Below are positions 32,201-41,998 of a stretch of DNA of 64,000 nt, in pieces. The stretch lies in assembly GCF_947623445.1 (NCBI RefSeq), contig NC_135242.1:6386001-6450000 (forward strand), written 5' to 3'. The notes below the pieces were generated by a model. The model was not told the origin of the DNA. It did no database searches and saw nothing but the letters and a program-made list of their open reading frames with translations. Source of the DNA: Clavelina lepadiformis (Eukaryota; Chordata; Ascidiacea; Aplousobranchia; Clavelinidae). Numbering within the stretch: the first letter of the stretch is position 1; the number at the start of each line of letters is the position of its first letter. Both the position numbers and the translations under genes were made by a program.

Positions 32201-35200
32201 GTCAACAAAATTTCAGTTGACTTAACTCATTTTGTCTAGCTACGCTCCACTAGGGAACGAATTTTGTTTAATAGGCAAAACCAATAACTTACTGAAGCTA
32301 ATAATAATTAATTACACAAAATAGCATTTAATATTTTCATAAATAACTGATATCATGGACACTAATTATTTAGTTAGGATATGCTCAAGACTATACAACA
32401 AAGTAAAAAAATATATACACAAGAATATAATTAATATTTCACATTGCAATTAAATTATTGTGAATATACTACTGATCTCACACCATACGTAAGTTATATT
32501 TGCTATTAACATTTTAGACCAAGTTGAAAAACTAAAGAAGCAAAAACAGTAAATCATATACAATAAGCATCTTACAGTAACTGCAGCTTCAGTTAAGTAT
32601 TTGAACATTTTTCGCCTCGCTCCCAATGCAGCATCAGCTCGTTTTGCAAAATATGACATCACCCCTTTTTCCAAAACGACCCAGTACCATTTTGGGCCTA
32701 AAATCCTCGTACGCTGTTAAACAACGTTTTGATTTAATAAAAATCGATTACTTTATTTTAAATATAAAAAACTATTGGTAGAATAAGTAACTTGTGCTTG
32801 ACGTAGCATTTTACCTTCATCAAAGGACCTTCAAATCGTTGAACAAATTTAAAATTCTGTCTAAACGGTCGCACTTCTAGGAGTTTTCTCATCTGCTTGC
32901 TATGACAGAGATCTACTGCCTTTTCATCTGGAAGCAGCCAGAATAAAAAGTGCGTCAAATTAACAATAAATGTAAAAAATTCACTATTAATACAAAAGCA
33001 AAAATAGTTAATTGGTGTCATACTATACCAGACTTTGCTAACTAGCATTTTCTAGGGAAATCAGTTAGAGATGATTCAGACCAGATCAATTTTGTAATAT
33101 GTTCTGGTGCAATTAGACACAACGTACCATCTTTATTCACTGCATTGGGGTTGGCACCATTTTGCATAAGGACAACTGCCATAGAACGCTGATCACGCAT
33201 GGCTGCATGGTGTAAGGCAGTGTTACCATGGTTATCAAAAGTATCCAATACAGCCAGGTCTGAGGAAATCTTAAAACATTTCTTGGATTAAAGAAAAAAT
33301 AAAAAAAACAAAATTAAAACCTATGACTTTTAGTAAGAATTTGGACTTTACAGACAAAACGCTTACCATTTCCTTCACAGCATCAACTTGGCCCTGTTTT
33401 ACTGCTTGCAAGAAAGTGTTCATGGCTTTTAAAGTCTGGACTTGTTCAGCAGCTGGAAGAAATAAACTTTTTTCAGTACAACACAAAATGGTTTTGATAT
33501 ATAAAACAATAATGAGAAACAATGCAATCATGCATAAGCTAATCAATATGATATATTTTGTTGAGTTCATGAGGAGATTACACACTTTTAAACCTATTTT
33601 ATTCTAATCATTACCTTCAATAGTGTGTTTAATGCTAGAATCTTCAGCAATCTGACTTGCTCTTTTTCCTTCATCATTAACAATAGAAGTACTGGCATCA
33701 TACTTCAGTAAGCACATAACAAGGTCCTACAGAAGTAATGTCATATTTTTCTCATTAGCATAAAAATATATTGTACATATCAAAAGAGCAAATTATTCAG
33801 CACCTCTCTGCTTGTTAGCGATGCTTTGTGCAGTGCTGTATCCCCAGTTTGGTTTACAACATTAGGATTCGCACCATGTTCTAATAAAATCTCTAAAACA
33901 CCTTTGTGGCCAAAATAACTTGCCAGGTGAAGTGGAGTCCATGATCTGTTGCTTTTCGACTGTCCTTTTAAAACAGTAAAATTTACAAAGCTGTGCACAT
34001 CAATGTTAGTTTTAAGTAGACTTTCTTTAAAAAAATTATTGAACTAAAGTTATATTAAATAGTCGTAATGACATGCAAACAGGAGCACATATCTCCATTC
34101 AAAGAGCATTTTTTTTGCTTAAATGTTAGTAGATTTAATCCAAAACCAAGACTATGATCTGACTTTCATTGCAACTGCACACTTAAGACAAACGTTGACC
34201 AAAATGTTTCACGCAGCTGACTAACCTTGACATTCGCAACCAAACATAAAGTACAGTTTACAGAAGCTAAGCTTTTATATCTTTCATCCACGATTTCCTC
34301 TCTTTATCAAAAATGCTTCTCAAAAGACTTAGGTGGTAACTCAACTATGATACTAAAAATCTAAAACGTTACGTCCAAAACTATCAAAGCATGATGAACA
34401 AGCAAAACGAGTCTCATCCAGTCAACCAAGTTCAAGCCGAAACTTCGCCATGAAACCCAGTCTGACCCAAGATATTTTTTCAAATGCACAATTGCATTGC
34501 ACAAATGGGAATCACTATTTAAAGTAGATATTGCAATAAAAAAGAATAATTTTCTGTGCAAAAATTGCATCTTGAAACATATAAAACTACCCAGACAAAA
34601 TTAGTTTGCAACCAGAATATGTTTCCTACAGTCTAAAAAGTATATATGGCAGTTTTTAATGACGCATGCAAATGACACAAACTTGGGAGTAGAACCTTTT
34701 GCTTACCATTCTTAAAAAGAAAGAGAAAATGGTTATGCTGAAGTAATTTAAAACCTGTAGGCCAGCAAGCTTGATGAAACCTTTTTTCCACTTTTCTTTT
34801 TTCTTACTAAATTAGAGAGTAAAGTCGCTAGCACAATTAGGCATGATGGCATGCACTGAAGTCTGAAGCCTTAATTTTTGCTTCATTTATAATAAATCGT
34901 TGTTCTAACAACCAATTTTCATTTATAATAAATCGTTGTTCTAACAACCAATTTTTCCTTATTTATTTATTTATTACAAAATGACGGGAATATAACGAAG
35001 TTCAGCAGACAAATTGATGAATCTCGTGCATGCAGCTTGCAAGATGCAGGGTAAGTCAGTACCACAATATCACAATATCGATTGGTCTATGGTTTGGTCA
35101 GCATTTAGTGGCAACTGTACATCTGAGAAAAATTTCAAATAAACTTTTTGCACACTTAACTTCATATAAGCTTTAATTTGGGAGACAAAGAAATTTACAC

Positions 35201-37268
35201 TCTCATAAAAGAGATTATATCCTTGACTGGTACAGCAGTTTTCAATGAGAAATGGTGTGTGCAAAGACACAAATTTTGGCGTACACTGAAGCCTCAGTTC
35301 TTTCTTTAATTATATTATTATAAACTGGCATTCAAACAAACAATTTATCTTTGTTTATTTATCATAAATCAGCGTGATTGTAAAAAGTTTGGCATATAAG
35401 TAATGAATTTCATGCGAGCAGGTGCCACAGTTTCCACTATGGATAATATTCAGGCAAATTAATCAGCCATTCTTGTGGGCAAGATTTTCTTCATCAAAAA
35501 TGCTTTGCGCAAAACACGAAGTAAGGACTTAATCATAGCAACGATAAGAGCAATAGAAAATTTTTTTATCAGTGCGTGATGAATGAAGGTTAGCTAGATC
35601 CATTTTGCCATCCGGTCTGTATTTCATAGCAGTACTCACTGAGATCACGGATGATGGTCGAGGTACGCAGGTGTGCAACGGCTAACCAAGTGATCACCTA
35701 TTTAATCTTTCTCCATTTTAAAGCTAGGCTAACACTTGTTACTATAAATTTATCTAATACCTAACAAAAATCCTATGGGACGGATAAGTTTTCATTGATT
35801 CTCATTGAAATTTGGCCAATTATTATGGTTAAATGGATGTAAGCTAGCTGTGATTATGCGTCACACTTCAATGAGTCTAAACCAGATTGGAAAATTTGCT
35901 GTTTCTGAGTGGGAAATCTCCTGTGCAAACAAGATAAACCTTAGGCATTACAAGCAATTAATTACGTCTTTTCTTCGTGTTTCGTTCAGCAAAGCATTGT
36001 AGCATCTAGTTTTAATAAGTACTTCCACAAACACAAAGTCGTAGCTTAGTCATTTTTAATACTTGAATGAATGTCCTATGAGAGGGTAATTTAAAAATAA
36101 AGTTTGCAAAAAGTTTGCCTGAAATTTATCTCGGATGTGCAGCCTGTATGGAATGCACAGGAAGATTTACACCAAAAAATTAGGGCTTATGTTTTACACC
36201 ATACAGATACTAAAATTCAAATTATTTTTCGCCACAACTAGGCCTGGTTCAATTCTCAGTTTAAGGAATGGAGTCGATTGGAAAGTTGTTGGCTTGCATT
36301 TAAAACTTTTGTATGCTTGTTTCTCGTATCACATGTTTTTATGATGCTATGCCAGAAAGGCTGAAGCTGACACTTACGCCAGTGGCGTAACAATTTTTGT
36401 TCCTTTGCCACGACATACATCTCCGGCATATCATACAAAATTTCCATCTAAGGTGTGCAGCTGTAATAAAACAGGGTAGCCTACAGACTGGTTAGCCAAA
36501 ATGACTGTCTGATTTTCTTTAAGAATTACAAGCAAACAGAAGTTTTTGATAGCTGCTAGATGACAAGTGTGGCATTGCTATAACCAAGTCATTTTTTCAA
36601 GACTCGAGTCAAGTCAAGTCATTTGCAAAGTTGACTTAAGTTAAGTCTAGTCAAATTACTAGTTGGATCAAGGCAAGTTAAAATACAATGCAAGTCAAAT
36701 CAAGTCATGTCATTGGCTATGGCTTTAACCGTTCGCAAGGAAACTAAATGTCTGTAATTCAGTTGGTTAATAAATCAACAACTAAGATTTAATGACTTAC
36801 GTCAAGTTAATTTCCAAAACTCGAATCAAGTCAAGTCATTTCAAGCATTGACTCGAGTCAAGTCAAGTAATCTAAAAACGTGACTCGAGTCAAGTCATTG
36901 ATTCGAGTCATTACAATACTGAAGTGTGGACAATAAATCTATATAAGTGCTGCATATGCACTAAAAAAGACTGAATAGGTTCACACTCTGACACTTGGAC
37001 AGTCGATTTTACAGCACTTCATTTCTAAAAACCAAGCCCCAAAACATTGTTAGAACTGTAGAAAAGGACCATTGTCGCACCTACTTCAGTATGACGAATG
37101 TCGGTGTTAAAAACCTACTACGTATCCAAATTCTACAACATACAAACCTTTGCAATTAATGTCAATATTATCATTTTCCTGAAGCAGTTTGCACAGTTTT
37201 TCCTGTTGCCCATGACGAGATATGTACAAGAGTTTTTCTTCCAAAGAATCTAAATCGTCGACATCCAT
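17214..37268 (-). CDS. OSBPL1A: Oxysterol-binding protein-related protein 1, long form (ORP1L)
   Basis: Sterol sensor and transporter at contacts between late endosomes and ER. Exons in transcript order: 37268-37148, 33964-33804, 33726-33615, 33452-33367, 33269-33128, 32927-32815, 32713-32576, 32145-32044, 30865-30734, 29199-29097, 28834-28722, 24729-24545, 22900-22803, 22578-22307, 22007-21873, 21094-20997, 19861-19673, 19184-19077, 18979-18890, 18079-17830, 17706-17586, 17489-17399, 17316-17214. Phases close to about 1020 aa (human about 950). The start ATG sits in a CACCATGG context. Domains: ankyrin repeats at about aa 41-207 ([27 protein letters not shown]); PH domain at about 234-345 with its C-terminal-helix Trp in QWIEAI; coiled coil at about 370-500; FFAT core DEFYDAVS at 523-530; ORD with [13 protein letters not shown] at 713-725; C-terminus WTKCPDIF, as in the ORP1/ORP2/OSBP group. 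The order matches ORP1L rather than OSBP, which lacks ankyrin repeats. The largest introns are about 3.2 kb (after exon 1) and 4.0 kb (24730-28721). An internal promoter for a short form, as in vertebrates, cannot be judged from sequence. Confidence 0.93.
18197..18824. mobile_element. Degenerate hAT-type non-autonomous element in an OSBPL1A intron
   Basis: The left end CAACGGTTTCCAACC and the reverse-complemented right end TAGTGATCCCAACCCTGG are diverged versions of the CAGTGGTTCCCAACC hAT terminus. The flanks ATCTTACG (18189-18196) and ATCTAACA (18825-18832) agree at 6 of 8 bases, as expected for an old 8-bp duplication. The internal 600 bp are non-coding. It lies in the intron between the exons at 18079 and 18890. 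Confidence 0.6.
22954..24370 (+). mobile_element. hAT-like DNA transposon in an OSBPL1A intron
   Basis: A 1417-bp element with inverted ends TAGGGTTATGACT (left 22954-22966, right 24358-24370). The flanks are ATATATAT on both sides (22946-22953 and 24371-24378); the TA-rich context makes the exact duplication ambiguous. The T/C-A-x-x-G end and 8-bp duplication fit hAT. It sits antisense to OSBPL1A, between the exons at 22900 and 24545, without disturbing either splice site. It carries one interrupted transposase-like frame and probably lacks the N-terminal part. Confidence 0.8.
23338..24204 (+). pseudogene. Transposase-like remnant of the intronic hAT-like element
   Basis: One reading frame runs from 23338 to the TGA at 24202-24204, interrupted by a single TAG at 23593-23595. 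It would encode about 290 aa. Visible motifs are [16 protein letters not shown] and [10 protein letters not shown], followed by [20 protein letters not shown] and [13 protein letters not shown]. The D-T-T-x-x-N-T-G and C-x-H-H blocks resemble the catalytic region of cut-and-paste transposases found in many invertebrate genomes; the exact subfamily is not assigned. The frame is preceded by a stop (23335-23337) and no N-terminal DNA-binding domain is visible, so it appears truncated and inactive. Confidence 0.7.
26265..26453. repeat. Dispersed repeat, copy A (OSBPL1A intron)
   Basis: About 190 bp similar to 50541-50710 in the same orientation. Shared blocks include CCTTCTAATCTAAATCTAAC, TTAAATAAA followed by TTTTGCATAC, and TTTAACAA. 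No terminal repeats or coding sequence are visible. It could be a SINE or MITE fragment. Confidence 0.6.
34885..34956. repeat. 36-bp direct tandem duplication
   Basis: Two adjacent 36-bp units (34885-34920 and 34921-34956) differ only at the last base. Each contains AATAAATCGTTGTTCTAACA. It lies in OSBPL1A intron 1. The near-identity implies a recent slippage or duplication event. Confidence 0.9.
36590..36918 (-). repeat. Palindrome-rich GACTCGAGTCAAGTC dispersed repeat (OSBPL1A intron 1)
   Basis: About 330 bp rich in TCAAG and its complement CTTGA, with repeated ACTCGAGT palindromes. On the - strand it runs from GTAATGACTCGA to GACTTGGTTAT. The same ends and motif content occur on the + strand at about 55006-55475 and 59868-60518, so this is one family in opposite orientations. 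Not coding; frames through it give a meaningless Ser-Gln-Val-Lys-Ser pattern. Confidence 0.65.
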
Positions 37269-37712
37269 GGTGAAATTTCTGTTCGCAGCGGCAGACGCTA
37301 CAAATTGTAAATCGTCAGCATCAACTGATGAGAAATAATTTAAACAACCATATTGATCCGACCAACCATACTGCAATATTTCCTGCAGGTTAGGTCTGCA
37401 TAAACTTTGAACCGGCGGAATCGAAAGACTTTTTCTTGTTTATGGTAATCAGCTGATACTATATTCACAACGTTTCATGTTTAGACACGACGAAACTGTC
37501 AATTTGACATGTTTTTGGAAATGAATTTCTTTAAATTAACTTACTCTTTCCAGTCAGCCGTTCCAATAACTAATCATGTACTTTTTACATTTAATGTTTT
37601 TTGTTGTTTTGTTATGTACAGTACCGCTGCTTATAGTAGAAATCGTTTTTAATGCTTTGATGCACTGAAAATGCGTTTGGTCTGTGCATTGTCTGTGAAG
37701 CTTCAGTGTTGT

Positions 37713-38966
37713 GAAAATTTTGGTCCCCCCGTAAAATATGGTCCCTTCATTGTGTTGTAAAACGCACAGAGTGACTCAGCAGAATGCTTTTATACAATTT
37801 TTTTGGCGAATGCTCTTGGGTCGAAGACAGTTTTAACCTGAACGAGCGCGGGATTAATGCATTTAGTTAAAGTTTTTTTTTAGCTAAAGTAATTGACGTT
37901 GATTGATTAAACTCACTTAGTTAGGATTGTAGTAATTATAAGCTAATCTAACGTGAACCTAATTTAAAACTATAGGACCTAGGCCTATAGTTTTGGGCAA
38001 ACTTGTTCAATGTGTAATGAAAAGTGGTATATGGTACCTTAACCTGTAAGGTTTGCCCACTTTCTTACAAAGTCTGTTTACTTGTGTATATCTTAACAGT
38101 GAACTTTGATAGACTTCAGCAATAATGACACAGGAATGACTACTGTATAATCTGATTATATTTGAAGCTTCTTTGAACGAATACATCTAGAACATTGTGA
38201 CAGCAACAGCATAAAGACATGTTGCGGCGTTGAACGTAAAAACCAAAAAGACTGAATGAATCAAAATGCACGCACAGGAGAAGCAGTTGATTACGTCACG
38301 CAGTGTTATGATTCACTGATTCCATAGATGAGAATTCTATGTAGTACACAATTTTATATTACATTAATCGATATATTTATCACAAATGAAAGAGTCACTT
38401 GCGGAAAACTACAAACAGTAGCGAACCGCAAAACCAGTAGTGTCAATACAAATACGGTAAACAATGCGTGGGTAATGAACAATAATAATGGATATTACTA
38501 TTCAGCTAGAAGAGCCACAAAAAATATGTCGGCGAGCCGCAGTTTGCCAATCATTGCTATAGGTCTACGTAAGCCTGGCCTTCTACGTACTACCATAGGC
38601 CTCCGTAGTTTACTGCGTACGGTACCGTAGGTCTACGTAGCCTACTGCGTACGTGCAGGATATTTTTTTTATTTAATAAAGTACCAAATTTAAAACCAAT
38701 TAGCCGGTAGCCTACTAGTTGCTGTGATGTTAAGTTTTGCTCTGTAATCAATTCTTTTGAATTAGGCCTACTTCCCATTCATATAAAGAAACGAAAACCC
38801 CGTGAAGAAATGAAGACAAAGAAAGAACTACACAAATGTTAAAAAGTTAAATGATAAAACAAATTTTGCTGCCAGCATGGTTCAGACTAAAATTGTCTTG
38901 GGCATGAAAGCATTCCGCTGAGTCACTCTATGCGTTTTTCGTCACAATGGGGGGACCAAATTTTTC
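37713..38966. mobile_element. Inverted-repeat element upstream of OSBPL1A
   Basis: The ends at 37713-37794 and about 38900-38966 are inverted copies. Both carry TTTGGTCCCCCC at the outside and, further in, AGAGTGACTCAGC(A/G)GAATGCTTT, with a few mismatches. The left arm has a second GGTCCC block. I could not find a convincing target duplication, and the 1.1-kb interior has no coding frame. Best read as a non-autonomous DNA transposon of unknown superfamily. It starts about 445 bases upstream of the OSBPL1A start codon. Confidence 0.6.
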
Positions 38967-39588
38967 ATGTTAGCGGCGATATATAGACATCATCGATTGA
39001 TCACCATGCTGTGAAGTCACCGGCCAACTTTGCTAATCTATGATCTTTCAGACACTTCAGTGGGTAGTCAATTTTAGTACAATTGTTTTACTATAGAGTT
39101 TAAATCTGAAAAAAACAAATTTAATATAAAACTGTATTTGAAATCCTTATAATTTTCAATGATCGGGTTCACGGAGAAGAATAGGCTATAAGCTGGGAGG
39201 GGGGCACCTTGGAATCCTTGAGTTTGGGTAATGCTTCCACCAAAGTATTTCCAAATTTGGTAAATTAGCGAGCAGTAACGCACTAATCGTGGTTACGAAA
39301 AGTAAACAGTTTCTACGGTTTTTTGTTGTGATGTGATGGTTAATGAATTGTATTCCGGACTTCGGTTATTAACTTATTATCCAGACGGTCACTCGGTCTC
39401 GGCCAGTGCCGAGTTTTATCGCAATTTCAAGGCAGAAAAATATAAATCGACAAATAAAACAGGAAGAAAAGCTTTGTAGAGATTTACAAAAACACAGTTA
39501 GAATTTCAGTAGCCTATTAAGTAGATCAACTTAAAGCAGCGAGTTTTTTTAACCCTATCCAAACTGGGCTCGCGACTTTACGATTTTA

Positions 39589-40096
39589 ACTAGGTGTGGC
39601 CGTCACTGCACACGCATTTTCAATCGGTAATTACTCGAAAACTATACGTCGTAAACTGATCGGATTTTTACAGGTTAGTAGCAAAAACATCTGGCTTCCT
39701 GTATACATCATAATTGTAAAACTAAAGAAAGTGAATTTAGTGTAAATTTAGTATTTGTAAAAGTGATACATTTCTAGAAATTTTTCTTGTTACGCCGCGC
39801 CCCCGCTGCGCGGAAAACCAGCTGACCGCGAGAAGAGAACGCAAGAGAATAGTTAGTGGAGTTAGTGGTGCGTAAATGAGTAAACGAAAACGATACGCTT
39901 CAAGGCGGAGAGAGAGAAAAATTATGAAAATATCACAATATCTCAAAAATTACAAAATCCAACTTTATAAAACAAACATGGACAGAGAGCTGAACATTTT
40001 TTAGGAAAAGTCACCAAATTTCAAGTTTCTACAGCAAACAATGCAACTGTACGCCACGTTTTGCTGTGACTGTGTGCAGGAGAAGCCACACCTAGT
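39589..40096. mobile_element. MITE-like element with CTAGGTGTGGC ends
   Basis: The left end ACTAGGTGTGGCCGTCACTG and the reverse-complemented right end ACTAGGTGTGGCTTCTCCTG are followed on both sides by CACAC. About 508 bp, non-coding. The target duplication is unclear. The centre contains a GC-rich patch (GCCGCGCCCCCGCTGCGCGG). Confidence 0.55.
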
Positions 40097-41998
40097 GAAA
40101 ATAGGTTTAAGTTTCCAAACACACGAATCTTCTGCGTTGGTGGCATTGTCAACAATTAAGACTTATGCTTGACTGTATATAGCCTACGTTTAATGATTCC
40201 AAATGATGATCGACTCCAACGTTAAGGATCTTAGAATATTTGGTCGCAATTCCATATTTACAACGTTATGAGCATATAACACAGTTATTCGTAACTCATA
40301 ACTGCACAAATAGCTGATTGCGTTCGACTAAAAGTAAGTTATCAAAATAGGAACAGAAATGGAAAGATCCGTATAGAAATGGTATAGCGATTGAGCTCGC
40401 CTACCGCTTAATATCCATAGAGATGCGGCGGACTCACATGTCGGTAGTTATTTATCAATAGTTGAGTATAAACACTAATAAGCTGCGTAAACTTTGCTCT
40501 TGTGATTTTATTCTTTTTGTATTTATCGCTAACTGGACGCGAGGAGATTGCAAGTAATATTTATCATTATACGTTGTATGCAAAACCTTTGTCATAAGGA
40601 AAAGTAATTTCCATTTATGGAAATGAAAAACCATTATTATAATCCTTACCATAGGTTATATTGGACGTTGGTAGTTTACTATTTTCACGACAAAACAAGA
40701 GAAATTCCGCGGACCTTTTATACGACCCCGAACATGATTGACATTTGTGTGAGCTTACATGGAGAAGCGCATGTACCGATGCGCATCGTTTTGGCTGGAG
40801 TTTACAAGATCTAACGGTGTCAAGAGCGTGTCAAAACTGAAATGCTCATTTCCAAAATGCGTCTCTCATTTTAACATTTCTTAATTACTGCTACTTCTAT
40901 TAACTTTGCATGACTCAAAATAAATTTATTGTTCCTTTTAATTTCGAGTTAAAAACTTTCCATGGTATAGCATAGGACTGCAGAAAAATCTAGTTCTTGT
41001 AAGATCGGAATTCGGTAACTAGTGAATTGTTGGTTGGCTTAAATTATTGCTTCGTGAGATAGGAGCCCTAAATTAATCTTTGTGTTTGATTTTGCTAGTT
41101 TTCCTATGTATGTACAACTTAACTTTTGAGTTTTTTGCATTTGCTGGTCGCTAACACCAATTGTTATTCGATCAGGCCAGCTACATTTTGATGGTGATAT
41201 TTTGTATACAAAAGGCGTTTGTAAAAGCGGTTACTGTAGTCTGTACGTAATTAAGGTTGTGTACAGTACAGGATTGCTCAGTGAAGGATTTTGCGTGCTA
41301 ACACCGAACGCTCTCTCGCGGCCAGCAAAACAATGCATTTTAATGGAGTCGGAAATAATGTCATCTGAATAACAATTACGCTGCTTGCTTCGAATTGTTT
41401 ATGAGTCATCAATTTCCGCAAATCCTGAGATGTAAGATGATAATTTAAGGTTTGGATGCTAGGGTGCGTTGAAACAATGTTATCGCTATAAATGAGGAAT
41501 ATGATATGGAGTTCTTTATATACACGATTAAATGCAATAAAATTGCGAGATGCAGCGTTATGTGGCTATAAACTTAATTTCAATTACTAGATATTATTAT
41601 GGTTTAATCGTTTTGTTTTGTTGTGTTTTATTGCTTGCAATTTCAGAAACTGAAGGTGCCGCTATTATAGGCAAAATATATATTTCTCTATAAACAACAG
41701 TCTGATAAATTTAAGAAAAAAACCTTTGCTGAAATATATTGTTTGTATACATAAACTAGAATAGCTTAATTATATATAAATTAATAACATAAACTTACCA
41801 TAGTTTAGGCCTACTACTATGTTTCGTGCTTCATAACCGAGCACACCCAAGGTAAAGCTTGATATCAGCTTATGGGCGACTAAACGCTTACAGCTTTAGC
41901 AGATGGCCACTGCCATACCACTCAATGTTTTAACATTTTTTGAAGCTTGTGTTGGTATCCTAAAGTATTTAAAAGTAATACAAGCAAGAATATAGGAC

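Larger units (their letters stand above)
37269..41998. other. OSBPL1A-ZP gene head-to-head interval
   Basis: About 4.7 kb between divergent start codons, so it should include both promoters. Apart from the two inverted-repeat elements listed separately and a run of TACG/GTAC-rich repeats at 38565-38655, I see no gene, RNA or recognisable regulatory element. Confidence 0.4.

Noticed and set aside
33042-33998. Ankyrin-repeat segments as a separate gene next to an OSBP-like gene
   Set aside because: Phases join continuously through PH, coiled-coil and FFAT exons to the ORD, and the order is exactly that of ORP1L, so one gene explains all of it.
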